The translations under genes were made by a program, and so were the position numbers. Source: Oscillospiraceae bacterium (GTDB lineage Bacteria; Bacillota; Clostridia; Oscillospirales; Ruminococcaceae). Taken from it: 64,000 nucleotides of DNA. The DNA is taken from assembly GCA_031260665.1 (NCBI GenBank), contig JAISLD010000036.1, positions 100,518 to 164,517 of the forward strand, in the 5' to 3' direction. Below, in pieces: positions 42,344-51,280 of this stretch. The notes beneath the pieces were generated by a model. It ran no database searches and was not told the origin of the DNA. It saw only the letters and a list, made by a program, of their open reading frames with translations. Position 1 is the first letter of the stretch. Each line of letters opens with the position of its first letter.

Positions 42344-43675
42344 TTATTGCTCCAATGTCTTGAACGCGTTCTTCAGCTCTGTTTCGGTCAGCGCGAGCGG
42401 GAGTTTGTGGTTTGGCGTAACCGCGTAGTAGCTTTTCTTCAGCGTTTTGTTTTCACCGAGGAAGAACGCGTCGTCGGGCAGCTCATCGCTCAGCGGAGAA
42501 CCACTCGGCTGCACGATTATCTTCAGCACAACATCGTTTGCTTCGTCGATTCGTTTCGCTTTAAGGAACTCAATCGACGTGCCGTTGTCGGTAAGACGCG
42601 CCGTCACGTTGCCTTGCCAACGCGGCGGAATAAAGAACACATAGCCTTGGCTTGCCGCGTAATACCCGTAATACTTTTCAGTGAATCGCGACATCGAAAA
42701 TCCACGCCACACGGTCATTCGCAGCCGCTGTGACGGGTCGATGTTCTCGTATCCCGGGAAGTCAACGGTGCCTGTCAGCTCTATTATGCCGTCGTTATTT
42801 ATGTCGAGTGGGTTTGACAACTCGGTGAGGTTGTTGACCCGCCGAATAGTAAGCGCGGCGTTCTGCGTGTGATAGCAGACGTTGACTATCCCCTTGTCGG
42901 TTCTCACAAGCACGTCTGTGCCGTAAACATCAGTCGCCTCACGCCGAAACGTCACCATTGTGCCCGTCGTGACGTCGTTCAGCTTGCCGACAGTCACGTC
43001 CGTTATTTCATCGGCATACGAGTCAATGCTGACGTTCGCCCACATCTCAAGTCCCGTGCCCGACTGAACATAAAACTCCGCCCACGATTGCTTCGCGGCG
43101 CTGTCGCACCTCACAAGCAGCAGCTGCTCGCCTCCTGTGCCGAAGAAATCGCCGACACCGATATAGCTGAACGTGCGCGACAACAGCGAGTGAAGTTCAC
43201 CTCCTCGATAACGAAAGACAGAGGCGTTTCGTTCGTCGCTTGACAGCACTGACGTGACCGCGAACACGGTTCTCCCGCCCGAAAGCGTCGAGAAGTATAC
43301 GCTGTCCACATCGGTGCCGCCGAGAGTGAAGTCGTCGGTGTTGCGCCAGTTGCCCTCACCGTCACGGTCCAGAACAGAGAGCGTAAGCAGACGCGCCCCG
43401 TCCTCGCCTTGCACCTCAATGAATGCGAGCGCTTCGGTTTCGGGGTCGCCGTCAATGTCTTGTATAAGGAATGCGCTGCGATAGTCGCCGCTTCGCGGGT
43501 ACTTCAGCGTAAACACGCCGTCCGTATTCGCGGATAACGCGTCATAAATCGCTCGTTGCTCGTCCGACAAGCGAGGTGCGCGAAGAAGCCCCGTGACGTC
43601 AGACGACACGCAGGAAGCGAGGAAACAAAGCGATAACACGCAAAATAATACACGTGATTTATTGGTCAAGTTCAT
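42344..43675 (-). CDS. Lipoprotein with FG-GAP/VCBS-like repeats
   Basis: Signal peptide with lipobox LASC at about residue 22. The 443-residue mature part has Asp-rich turns, DIDGDPETEA and DINNDGIIEL, typical of calcium-binding FG-GAP repeats (beta-propeller), ending in a small domain. Extracellular and membrane-anchored; ligand unknown. Its start overlaps the preceding membrane-protein gene by 17 bp, out of frame. Confidence 0.72.
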   Translation of the reverse strand: MNLTNKSRVLFCVLSLCFLASCVSSDVTGLLRAPRLSDEQRAIYDALSANTDGVFTLKYPRSGDYRSAFLIQDIDGDPETEALAFIEVQGEDGARLLTLSVLDRDGEGNWRNTDDFTLGGTDVDSVYFSTLSGGRTVFAVTSVLSSDERNASVFRYRGGELHSLLSRTFSYIGVGDFFGTGGEQLLLVRCDSAAKQSWAEFYVQSGTGLEMWANVSIDSYADEITDVTVGKLNDVTTGTMVTFRREATDVYGTDVLVRTDKGIVNVCYHTQNAALTIRRVNNLTELSNPLDINNDGIIELTGTVDFPGYENIDPSQRLRMTVWRGFSMSRFTEKYYGYYAASQGYVFFIPPRWQGNVTARLTDNGTSIEFLKAKRIDEANDVVLKIIVQPSGSPLSDELPDDAFFLGENKTLKKSYYAVTPNHKLPLALTETELKNAFKTLEQ

Positions 43676-44567
43676 CGTCTACTTCATCGGTAACAGGCGG
43701 CGTTCGTTCTGTGGCTGCTTCTGCGGTTTCTTTCGCGACAGCGGCAAACGCTTTGGGTGGTCGGGTCAGCGAGTGAGTCATACAGACGACAAGCAAAGCA
43801 ACCAGCGTGATACCGCCGCTTGGGTAAAGAAACACGGCTTCGCCCCCCGACAAGAAGTCGGCTTCCGCTTTGCCGCTGAAAAACAGCAGAAGCCACTTCG
43901 ATATGCAGTCAGACAAGATAACAAGTGAGACGCCATAGCCGAGAAGCATTGTACGAAACCGAACCGCAGCACTCTCGCGTTCCGTTATGATACGCGCGTA
44001 AGACACAAAAAAGACAGCCAAAGCGACATAGATGACCATTCGTACAATGTAGTCGCTGACTTTAAGTATGATAAAATGCTTGAGGAACATCACAAACGCG
44101 GCATAGGCGAAGTATCCCGACGGAAGCAGCATAGATAAGCCGAACCCGTAGGTGAACTTTCCTCTGCTGAGGATAAAGACACTTGGTACAGCGAGAAGCA
44201 GGCAGCCTATCGTTTGCGACACGATAGAGCTGTCGGCGGAAATGCCGAGCGGAAACAACGCGATAATTGTCGCTGAAGTGAGGAAAAGCCCCCCGACCAT
44301 AATTGCCGAGCGTTCCGACAACTGTTGCGGTCTGATTGCCCAGAGTGAGTGGGCTTGCTTCTTGTCGGCAAGAAGCGCGACAGCAAGCAGGACCGCCGCA
44401 ATCAAGATAACAAGGTAGAACGCCCACTTGGTCGCTCCCGCGTCGCTTTTGAAGAAGCCTGTGTTGAAATCGACGGCGAACTTCAGCTGAATTAAGCGCA
44501 CTATCGTCAGCACAGGCAGAAGCACGATGGAAGTGATTGTCGTTTTTGATAGGGAAGTTTTAGTCAT
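43659..44567 (-). CDS. Polytopic membrane protein, unknown function
   Basis: About eight hydrophobic segments and an Ala/Glu/Thr-rich cytoplasmic tail (302 residues). No transporter signature is evident. ATG at 44567 is preferred to GTG 44573 only because it is ATG; neither has a strong ribosome site. First gene of the operon that ends with the CNB-DUF2225 gene. The overlap with the lipoprotein gene indicates joint function. Confidence 0.65.
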   Translation of the reverse strand: MTKTSLSKTTITSIVLLPVLTIVRLIQLKFAVDFNTGFFKSDAGATKWAFYLVILIAAVLLAVALLADKKQAHSLWAIRPQQLSERSAIMVGGLFLTSATIIALFPLGISADSSIVSQTIGCLLLAVPSVFILSRGKFTYGFGLSMLLPSGYFAYAAFVMFLKHFIILKVSDYIVRMVIYVALAVFFVSYARIITERESAAVRFRTMLLGYGVSLVILSDCISKWLLLFFSGKAEADFLSGGEAVFLYPSGGITLVALLVVCMTHSLTRPPKAFAAVAKETAEAATERTPPVTDEVDDELDQ

Positions 44568-44665
44568 AAACACACCGAGATTTTAATAGAAATGGACAAG
44601 CGGACAGAACACCAAAAGACATACCAAAGGTATACCGGAGTTTGCAACATACAAACGCAAATTAT

Positions 44666-44694
44666 ATTGTACCATTATGGAATCAAAAAGTCAA
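44666..44694 (-). promoter_or_regulatory. Promoter of the 44567-40443 operon
   Basis: On the minus strand: TTGACT (44694-44689), 17 bp, TACAAT (44671-44666). It lies in the divergent spacer with spoIID. For spoIID, CATACAAA at 44648-44655 resembles a sigma-E -10, but I find no -35 at the right distance. Confidence 0.6.
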
Positions 44695-44710
44695 GGAAAA
44701 GAGGTCAACA

Positions 44711-45682
44711 ATGAAAAACGTCGCGGCAATCACACTCGTATTCGCGCTGTTTCTTGTCGGCGCGCCAAAACTCTGGCAAACCGCGTTCGAGGCGGGCGCA
44801 CTCCCCGTGTCCGCTCCCACCTATAACTTTCCCGCGACGTTTCGTCTGCTTCACACCGAAACAGGCGCGGTCAGTGAACTCACAGCGGTCGATTACCTTG
44901 TCGGCTGTCTTTATGCCGAGATATCGCCCGACTATGAACTCGAGGCGCTCAAGGCGCAAGCGGTGGCGGCGCACACCTATGCGCTTCGGCTTATCCGCAA
45001 CCACGAGCTTTATCCCAGCACCAAGCCCGAGGGTGCGGACCTGACCGACGCCCCCGCCGACTCACAGGCGTACTTTACCGAGGAACAGGCGCGTGATTAC
45101 TATGGGAGTGATTACGACAAGTATTACGCAAACATAAGAACAGCCGCTGAATACGGAGCGAAGCGGATGATTCTCCACGAGGGCAAGCCGATTTACGCGG
45201 TGTATACGGCGGCGACCAGCGGAATGACAAACACAGCCGATTCACTCTGGAACAAGAGCCTGCCGTACCTGCGAAGCGTTGGCAGCGCGTTTGACGAGGG
45301 ATTCCCGAACTTTGAGGCGACAAAGGAGATAAGCGTTGAGCAAATGCGTGCGGCTCTGCTGAACTATGACAGAGGTATCAATATGCCTGTTGACTATTAC
45401 CTATGGTTTTCACAGCAAAAAAAGAACGCCGCAGGTTACACCGAGAGCATACAGGCAGGAGATACCGTGCTGTCGGGTGGCGACTTGTGGCGTATATTTG
45501 AACTTCGTTCCGCTGACTTTGACGTGGCGTTTGACGGAACCGCGTTTGTGTTTGTGACACGGGGGTTGGGCCATGGGGCGGGGCTGTCGCAGTATGGCGC
45601 GAACGTGCTGGCAAACAGGGGTAAGACCGCCGAGGATATCCTCGGTTACTACTACAGCGGCGTTGAGATAGCCAATGGGTAA
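44711..45682 (+). CDS. spoIID: Stage II sporulation protein D (SpoIID)
   Basis: Lytic transglycosylase of the SpoIID-SpoIIM-SpoIIP engulfment machine. One N-terminal membrane anchor is followed by the SpoIID domain: VDYLVGCLYAEISPDYELEA with the catalytic Glu, LKAQAVAAHTYAL, YTAATSGMT and RGLGHGAGLSQYGAN with the zinc/structural residues. ATG at 44711 has AGAGGT upstream. 323 residues. It overlaps the yaaL-like gene by 8 bp. Confidence 0.95.
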   Translation: MKNVAAITLVFALFLVGAPKLWQTAFEAGALPVSAPTYNFPATFRLLHTETGAVSELTAVDYLVGCLYAEISPDYELEALKAQAVAAHTYALRLIRNHELYPSTKPEGADLTDAPADSQAYFTEEQARDYYGSDYDKYYANIRTAAEYGAKRMILHEGKPIYAVYTAATSGMTNTADSLWNKSLPYLRSVGSAFDEGFPNFEATKEISVEQMRAALLNYDRGINMPVDYYLWFSQQKKNAAGYTESIQAGDTVLSGGDLWRIFELRSADFDVAFDGTAFVFVTRGLGHGAGLSQYGANVLANRGKTAEDILGYYYSGVEIANG

Positions 45683-45917
45683 GATAAAACTGCTTCAGAT
45701 GTTCGTACATAAGAGCGACGAGAGAACCGACTTCGATGATTTTCGCGACAGTATTGAGCGGCTGAACCACCGAATGAAGAACCAAGACGACTTGTTCAAC
45801 GTGGCTGACGACGATTTGCTGATTGAGTCGCTCGTCTATGAACGCAAGGCGCTTGAACTCCGTCACGCGTATCTTATGAAGAAAGCGCGTGAGGAACGAA
45901 CGAAGTATACTTCTTAA
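45675..45917 (+). CDS. yaaL: YaaL/DUF2508 family protein
   Basis: An 80-residue charged helical protein with a long C-terminal helix (ALELRHAYLMKKAREERTKY). Function unknown in any organism; the family usually sits directly before bofA, and here only a repeat element lies between them. Its start overlaps the end of spoIID. Confidence 0.72.
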   Translation: MGKIKLLQMFVHKSDERTDFDDFRDSIERLNHRMKNQDDLFNVADDDLLIESLVYERKALELRHAYLMKKAREERTKYTS

Positions 45918-46013
45918 CCGGTTAAACTTTTGGTTTAACCTCCGCCGCTGAGTTAATCCGCGCACAAGCGCAACACGCCGCTTCGCGGCACGCGGTATAA
46001 CCGCTTTGCTGAT
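45917..46013. repeat. Family C-like palindromic element
   Basis: GGTTAAACTTTTGGTTTAACC, an inverted repeat with arms GGTTAAAC and GTTTAACC, followed by CGCCGCTTCGCGGC. Shares the GTTAAAC...GTTTAAC theme with 31985-32003 and CGCCGCTTCGCGGC with the element at 54623. It occupies the yaaL-bofA spacer. Confidence 0.6.
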
Positions 46014-46025
46014 GAACGGAAAAAC

Positions 46026-46062
46026 TGTGTTCTCTCCCCACCTTGAATGGGGAGAGGACACA
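46026..46062. repeat. Family B long hairpin
   Basis: TGTGTTCTCTCCCCA and TGGGGAGAGGACACA, 15-bp arms (one G-T) with a 7-nt loop, ahead of bofA. Confidence 0.8.
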
Positions 46063-46109
46063 GAACAATCAGTTGCTAAAGCAAAGCAAAGTAACGTAAA
46101 GAGGAAAAA

Positions 46110-46364
46110 ATGTTTGACGTAGCTTTTATATTTCTTGCGGCTGTGCTGTTCTTGCCGCTCTGCAAGACGCTTGTGACGTTTCGCCGCCCATTGTTGGCTG
46201 CTGTGGCTCACTTTGCGGCGGGAATCGCGGCGCTTGTGGCGGCTGTGCTGATAATGTCGGCGTTTGGGTATTACATCACGGTCAACGTGTTCACGGCAGG
46301 CGTGGCGCTGCTGCTCGGCGTGCCCGGTGTGGCGCTGCTGGTGCTGTTCACGCTGTTTGTTTAA
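46110..46364 (+). CDS. bofA: BofA-family inhibitor of pro-sigma-K processing
   Basis: 84 residues with three hydrophobic segments and the family's C-terminal NVFTAGVALLLGVPGVALLV. In Bacillus, BofA sits in the outer forespore membrane and holds the SpoIVFB protease inactive until engulfment ends. Here it follows spoIID and yaaL, a consistent sporulation group. The stop overlaps the convergent queT stop by 4 bp. Confidence 0.85.
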   Translation: MFDVAFIFLAAVLFLPLCKTLVTFRRPLLAAVAHFAAGIAALVAAVLIMSAFGYYITVNVFTAGVALLLGVPGVALLVLFTLFV

Positions 46365-46852
46365 CCCGCGATTAGTTGCGACAGAAACTTGTTTCGTGTG
46401 ACGACGTACTTATAGAACGGCACGCCGAGGATAAACAGAACGGCAAACTCACCTGCCGCGACTTGAAGCCCACCGATGTAAAGTGGCAAGTCAAACGCAA
46501 GTTGCAGCTCCAATCCGACAAAGAAGCCGTTTGACAGAGCGGGCAAAAGTGCCGCAAGCCAAATGTTCTTCATCGATTTCATCGGCAACACGGCGCAGAG
46601 CGTGCCGATTCCGCCGAGAACGATGTCCATAAGCGGGTTTATCGGGCTGAGAAAGTTTGCGACGACGCAAGCGATAAGCATTGCGGGGACGTACTTGCGC
46701 GAGAAGAAGCAGAGGAGAACCAGCACCTCCGACAAGCGGAATTGTACTCCGTAGAACGAAAGCGGAAGCGTCGCCCAAGTGACGGCGACATAGAGGGCGG
46801 CAATCACCGCGCTGATTGCTATGTCTTTTGCTGTGAAAGTAATTTTACGCAT
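46361..46852 (-). CDS. queT: QueT-family queuosine-precursor transporter (ECF S component)
   Basis: 163 residues, five to six membrane segments; FRLSEVLVLLCFF and NPLMDIVLGGIGTL are typical of QueT. It is the substrate-binding component of an energy-coupling-factor transporter for preQ0/preQ1, needed for queuosine in tRNA; the ECF ATPases would be encoded elsewhere. ATG at 46852 has AAGGAG 8 nt upstream, and a promoter and structured leader precede it; the longer frame to 47038 overlaps the promoter and is rejected. Confidence 0.88.
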   Translation of the reverse strand: MRKITFTAKDIAISAVIAALYVAVTWATLPLSFYGVQFRLSEVLVLLCFFSRKYVPAMLIACVVANFLSPINPLMDIVLGGIGTLCAVLPMKSMKNIWLAALLPALSNGFFVGLELQLAFDLPLYIGGLQVAAGEFAVLFILGVPFYKYVVTRNKFLSQLIAG

Positions 46853-46921
46853 AAAAAATCTCCTTGTTTTGTTCAAGCCGACTGATGCAGTCGGCTTGAG
46901 GTGGTTATCGAGGAAAACACC
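46853..46921 (-). promoter_or_regulatory. Structured queT leader, possible divergent preQ1 (class II-like) riboswitch
   Basis: Transcript about 70 nt before queT. From 5': GGUG pairs with CACC (loop UUUUCCUCGAUAAC), then a hairpin with 10-bp perfect arms (CAAGCCGACU, GCAUC loop, AGUCGGCUUG), then AACAAAACAAGGAGA containing the ribosome site. UUUCCU of the first loop can pair with AGGAGA, giving an H-type pseudoknot that encloses a hairpin and hides the ribosome site, the general plan of preQ1-II (COG4708) riboswitches found ahead of QueT genes. The conserved core bases of the published class do not match well, so this is a hypothesis. Confidence 0.4.
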
Positions 46922-46927
46922 GAGTTT

Positions 46928-46956
46928 ATTATAACAGAAGTCGGTGGGAATGTCAA
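46928..46956 (-). promoter_or_regulatory. Perfect consensus promoter of queT
   Basis: On the minus strand: TTGACA (46956-46951), 17 bp, TATAAT (46933-46928). Confidence 0.78.
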
Positions 46957-47008
46957 CTTGATTTAATAATTCACCTCTCCTCTTGGGGAGCGGGGGATTA
47001 GTTATATC

Positions 47009-47036
47009 GTTCATTTGAACAGTTGAACAAATGAAC
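47009..47036. repeat. Inverted repeat between queT and typA promoters
   Basis: GTTCATTTG (47009-47017) and CAAATGAAC (47028-47036), 9-bp arms, with a third GTTCATTT just after. Candidate operator between two divergent promoters; no regulator is known. Confidence 0.5.
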
Positions 47037-47101
47037 AAGTGTTCATTTTAACTTAATAGCAACGTATCCCATACACCCGATTGTCCGTCCCTGCAAGGGA
47101 C

Positions 47102-47130
47102 TTGACAAATGGTGTCGAGTATGGTAGAAT
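47102..47130 (+). promoter_or_regulatory. Promoter of typA
   Basis: TTGACA at 47102-47107, 17 bp, TAGAAT at 47125-47130. Its place shows that any start upstream of 47130 is wrong. Confidence 0.75.
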
Positions 47131-47173
47131 AAGCAGTCAAATTATTTTTATTTTAGAAAGACAGGTGCAGCAC

Positions 47174-48988
47174 TTGATACGCACAGACCTAAGAAACATT
47201 GCGATTATCGCACACGTAGACCACGGAAAGACCACGCTTGTAGATGAAATGCTGAAGCAAGGCGGCGTTTACCGCGAGGGGCAAGCGACCACCGACCGCG
47301 TTATGGACTCGAACGACCTTGAAAGAGAACGCGGTATCACAATTCTTGCCAAAAACACCTCCGCTGTATGGGACGACGTTAGGATTAACATAGTTGACAC
47401 ACCGGGTCACGCCGACTTCTCGGGAGAAGTTGAGCGGATACTGAAGATGGTGAACGGGGTTCTCCTCCTTGTTGACAGCTTTGAGGGGACAATGCCGCAG
47501 ACACGTTTTGTTCTCAGAAAAGCGCTTGACCTCGGTCACAAGATTATCGTTGTGGTCAACAAGACAGACCGGCCCGACGCGAGAAACGTCGAAGTAGTCG
47601 ACGAAGTGCTTGAGCTGCTGCTTGACCTTGACGCGACAGAAGAACAACTTGAAAGCCCCGTCGTCTTTTGTTCGGGGAGAAACGGCACCGCTTCGTTCTC
47701 GCCCGACAAACAAGGCGAGGACCTCGCCCCGTTGTTCCAGAAAATCATCGAGCATATCCCTGCCCCCGAAGGCGACGAAGAGGGCGGGCTTCAGGTGCTT
47801 GTGTCGTCAATAGACTACAACGAATACGTTGGACGTATCGCGATTGGCCGAATCGAACGCGGCGTTATCAAGCAAAACAGCGAAGTCGCGGTTTGTGACT
47901 ACACAGGTGAGATACCGACCTATCGCGGCAAAATCAACGCTCTCTATCGCTTTGACGGACTGAAGCGCACCGCTGTGACGGAAATGCGTGTCGGGGACAT
48001 CGCGGCGTTCTCGGGGATAGAGGACATAACAATCGGACAAACCGTTTGTTCTCCCGACAGTCCCGAACCGCTGTCGTTCGTCACAATCGGCGAACCGACT
48101 GTCGAGATGTCGTTTCTCATCAACGACAGCCCGCTTGCGGGTCGTGAGGGCAAGTTTGTCACATCGCGGCAAATCCGCGACAGACTTTATCGTGAACTGC
48201 TGAAAGACGTGTCACTTCGAGTGAAAGACAGCGACACGACAGATTCGTTTTTGGTGTCGGGTCGGGGTGAAATGCACCTGTCTATCCTCATTGAAACAAT
48301 GCGCCGCGAGGGATACGAGCTTGCTGTCGGCAAGCCGCGAGTGCTGTTCAAAGAGATAGACGGCGAGAAGCACGAACCCGTGGAGCGGCTGGTCGTCGAT
48401 GTGCCTGAAGCGGCAGTCGGCAGTGTTATGGAACAGATGGGGAAAAGAAAAGGCGAGCTGCTGGTGATGAAACCGGCAGGAGGAAGAACCCGACTTGAGT
48501 TTCTTATTCCGTCACGCGGTTTGTTCGGCTATCGCAGCGAGTTCTTGACCGACTCAAAGGGAGAGGGCGTGATGAACACGTTGTTCGAGGGATACCGACC
48601 GTATTACGGTGAGATTCCGTCACGAAACAGCGGCAGTCTTGTCGCGTTTGAAAGCGGCACGGCTGTGACTTACGGGCTTTACAACGCACAAGAACGCGGT
48701 ATCCTCTTTATCCCCGCGGGCACGGAAGTCTACGAGGGAATGGTGGTCGGCGTGTCGCCGAAAGACGGCGATATGAACGTCAATGTCTGCAAGAGAAAGC
48801 ACTTGACCAACACACGGGCAAGCGGCAGCGACGACGCTCTGCGGCTGACCCCGTTCAAGAATATGAGCCTTGAGGAATGTCTTGAATTCATCGGCGAGGA
48901 CGAGATACTTGAGGTGACGCCGAAGTCGCTTCGTGTAAGAAAGGCGATTCTCGACAATCAACTGAGGGCAAAGTCAAAGAACAAGTGA
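47174..48988 (+). CDS. typA: TypA/BipA ribosome-associated translational GTPase
   Basis: EF-G-like GTPase that acts on ribosomes under stress and in subunit assembly. G1 [15 protein letters not shown]2 switch ERERGITI, G3 [15 protein letters not shown]4 NKTDRP, and the C-terminal TypA-specific region with [17 protein letters not shown] and [19 protein letters not shown]. The start is TTG 47174 ([18 protein letters not shown]), 9 nt after AGGTG; 604 residues. The promoter at 47102 excludes the longer frame. Confidence 0.96.
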   Translation: MIRTDLRNIAIIAHVDHGKTTLVDEMLKQGGVYREGQATTDRVMDSNDLERERGITILAKNTSAVWDDVRINIVDTPGHADFSGEVERILKMVNGVLLLVDSFEGTMPQTRFVLRKALDLGHKIIVVVNKTDRPDARNVEVVDEVLELLLDLDATEEQLESPVVFCSGRNGTASFSPDKQGEDLAPLFQKIIEHIPAPEGDEEGGLQVLVSSIDYNEYVGRIAIGRIERGVIKQNSEVAVCDYTGEIPTYRGKINALYRFDGLKRTAVTEMRVGDIAAFSGIEDITIGQTVCSPDSPEPLSFVTIGEPTVEMSFLINDSPLAGREGKFVTSRQIRDRLYRELLKDVSLRVKDSDTTDSFLVSGRGEMHLSILIETMRREGYELAVGKPRVLFKEIDGEKHEPVERLVVDVPEAAVGSVMEQMGKRKGELLVMKPAGGRTRLEFLIPSRGLFGYRSEFLTDSKGEGVMNTLFEGYRPYYGEIPSRNSGSLVAFESGTAVTYGLYNAQERGILFIPAGTEVYEGMVVGVSPKDGDMNVNVCKRKHLTNTRASGSDDALRLTPFKNMSLEECLEFIGEDEILEVTPKSLRVRKAILDNQLRAKSKNK

Positions 48989-48992
48989 AATA

Positions 48993-49021
48993 TTGACAAG
49001 TCTGCTCAAGTATGCTATAAT
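48993..49021 (+). promoter_or_regulatory. Consensus extended -10 promoter of the diguanylate cyclase gene
   Basis: TTGACA at 48993-48998, 17 bp, TATAAT at 49016-49021 preceded by TGC. Confidence 0.78.
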
Positions 49022-49059
49022 GAACTCTATATTACTTTAGATATAAGTGTGGTTCTTTT

Positions 49060-51111
49060 ATGAAACTGAGAGCGGTCATTACAACTTGGGCAGTGATTCT
49101 CGCCGCTGTACCCGTGCTTTTCTTCTCGCTTATCACGCGAATGGCAGGGAGCGGAACAGTCGAAAAAGAATACGGCGTAATGTTAGCCGACGTTACGCTG
49201 ACACAGGCGGTCGTGTTTGAGGACATCGCGAGGTCTTATGACCGACGCGTCGACTTCATCACGCTTGACGCACAGCTTCGTGCCATTGCCGAAAGCAGCC
49301 TGGCAAAGAACAATGTCACGGAAGAAACCGAGGACACAAAAACAGAAGCGGACGCCGAAACTGCCGAGGAGGTTGTGAACGAAGTTGTCGGCGGCACAGG
49401 TTCGCTTGATTATCTCTGCAAACAAGACGCGGTTCTCACCGCTGTGATTCTTTACGGTGCTGACGGCAAGTGGATAGCCGACGGCGGCGAGCTTCCCGGT
49501 GCAGCGCTGAACTCCACACTTCTGAGGCTGAAGAAGAACGACTTTGTTCTTTTGTACGACACCGAGAACACGGCTGTCACTAAGTATCAACTGCGGCTTG
49601 CAATGAAGAAAGCTGTGCCGAGTGGCGGCACGGTGGTTGCGCTGTTCGCGGTCAACGAGCTTGATTCGTTCTTCAAACGCGGAGTGTTCGGCAGTGGCGG
49701 CAGAGTCGCGCTGATAGATTCGGCAGGCAATCTGCTTGACAACGGCAAGTATATAGGTTCGCTTGAAAAGACCAGCATGGTCGAGTACCGCACCTTCAAG
49801 GAGATGACAGCCGAGGAACAACTGTTCAGCTCGGTTGAGCCGTTTATGTATGAGGGCAGCGGCAAAGCACTGAGAATGGCGACGCTTTATGACATCGGTT
49901 CGACAGGTTGGCGAATCGCCGCGATTGCCGACAAAGCACAGATAGACGCGTATTCAAACGGCTACATATCTGCGGTGAGCGGTGTTTGCTGGCTCATCGC
50001 GGCAATCGCCGCCGTGTTCACCATCGCCGCCGTGCTTATCTTCACGAAGCCGCTTGCCGACATATTCACCCTGATTGCGCAAATCAAAGCGGGTGTTGAC
50101 GACATTCGGCTGAACCCGAAAAGCCACGACGAAATCCGTGTGGTCAGCGAGAAACTGAACAAGTTGCTCGACAAATCGGCGAACAGTGACCTGCTGTTTC
50201 ACTCACTCACCGAATTATCCGACAACATCATATTCAGTTGGGACTTGGAACACGACTTTGTGTCATTCTCGAACAACTTCAACAAGAAGTTCGCTTATCG
50301 CGCCCCGTCTGACCGCTTCGAGGACAGCTTTCTGCAGAAATGCAAGGTTCACCCTGACGACGCGGCGCGTTATCGTGCCGACCTCTACAGCTTGCGGATA
50401 GGCAAGGCTGTCACTAACACGGAGTATCGCCTCAAAAATATGTACGGCGATTACGTCTGGGTTGAGGTCAACACCTCTATCGCCAAACTGGACGAGGACG
50501 ACAAGCCGCTGTTTATTGTCGGCGTTGTGTTTGATATCGACCGAATCAAGAAGAACGAGGCGGTTCTCTCTGCCCGCGCCAACTTTGACGCACTCACCGG
50601 GCTTTACAAGCGGAACACGATTGAGGACTTCATCAACAACGAGATTGAGTTTATCGGTATTCGCAAGTCGAAGTTCGCCATTATGTTTATCGACGTCGAC
50701 AACTTCAAGCATTACAACGACAACTACTCGCACGCGACAGGCGACCAAGTGCTGCAGTTTATCGCGGACACAATCAAAGGCGTGGTGTCTGAATACGGTA
50801 TCGCGGGTCGTTACGGAGGCGACGAGTTTGTCGTCTGCGTCCGCAACTCCGACACCAACGCACCCGCAACCACCGCGCAAACGCTCATCTCTCGGCTTGG
50901 CGAGGGGTTTGTCTGTGATGTCGGCGACAGACTCTCGGTCACGGTCAGCATAGGAATCTATGTCGTCGCCAACTCGTCAAAACGCGTGGACGAGATTATC
51001 GCGTATGCCGACGACGCGATGTACACCGTGAAGAAAAGTGGCAAATCGAACTTCATCTTTGCTCACGACCCGCTTGTGCTTGACGAAACCGCGCAGCCCG
51101 ATTCGCTGTGA
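49060..51111 (+). CDS. Membrane sensor diguanylate cyclase (Cache-like, HAMP-like, PAS, GGDEF)
   Basis: Signal-transduction enzyme predicted to make cyclic di-GMP. TM1 (residues about 8-28), an extracytoplasmic sensor to residue 300 with an acidic low-complexity stretch (residues about 90-110), TM2 (about 303-325), a HAMP-like helix pair, a PAS fold (from about 385; YRLKNMYGDYVWVEV) and a GGDEF domain with GRYGGDEFVV. The RxxD inhibitory site that should lie five residues before GGDEF is absent (SEYG is there). 683 residues, monocistronic, with its own promoter. Confidence 0.9.
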   Translation: MKLRAVITTWAVILAAVPVLFFSLITRMAGSGTVEKEYGVMLADVTLTQAVVFEDIARSYDRRVDFITLDAQLRAIAESSLAKNNVTEETEDTKTEADAETAEEVVNEVVGGTGSLDYLCKQDAVLTAVILYGADGKWIADGGELPGAALNSTLLRLKKNDFVLLYDTENTAVTKYQLRLAMKKAVPSGGTVVALFAVNELDSFFKRGVFGSGGRVALIDSAGNLLDNGKYIGSLEKTSMVEYRTFKEMTAEEQLFSSVEPFMYEGSGKALRMATLYDIGSTGWRIAAIADKAQIDAYSNGYISAVSGVCWLIAAIAAVFTIAAVLIFTKPLADIFTLIAQIKAGVDDIRLNPKSHDEIRVVSEKLNKLLDKSANSDLLFHSLTELSDNIIFSWDLEHDFVSFSNNFNKKFAYRAPSDRFEDSFLQKCKVHPDDAARYRADLYSLRIGKAVTNTEYRLKNMYGDYVWVEVNTSIAKLDEDDKPLFIVGVVFDIDRIKKNEAVLSARANFDALTGLYKRNTIEDFINNEIEFIGIRKSKFAIMFIDVDNFKHYNDNYSHATGDQVLQFIADTIKGVVSEYGIAGRYGGDEFVVCVRNSDTNAPATTAQTLISRLGEGFVCDVGDRLSVTVSIGIYVVANSSKRVDEIIAYADDAMYTVKKSGKSNFIFAHDPLVLDETAQPDSL

Positions 51112-51192
51112 TACACGGAAAGTTTATTCGGGTTTCCTGTTATGTTCACGGTGATTACACATAAACTATGTAATATATATGTATGACAAATC

Positions 51193-51242
51193 AATGTCAA
51201 CAATTTGATGACCTTCGGGATATCTGCTTCAGTTGTTGACAT
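51193..51242. repeat. Short derivative of family A
   Basis: AATGTCAACAA at 51193-51203 and TTGTTGACAT at 51233-51242 form a 10-bp inverted repeat around a 29-bp core (GATGACCTTCGGGATATCTGC), as expected of an internally deleted family A element. Confidence 0.7.
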
Positions 51243-51280
51243 CAGATGTCAATAATTATAAATAAAGGAGAAAACCCCCT

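Noticed and set aside
44630..44655. Sigma-E promoter for spoIID (GTATACC and CATACAAA)
   Set aside because: The -10 looks right but the spacing of 11 bp is too short; kept only as a remark.
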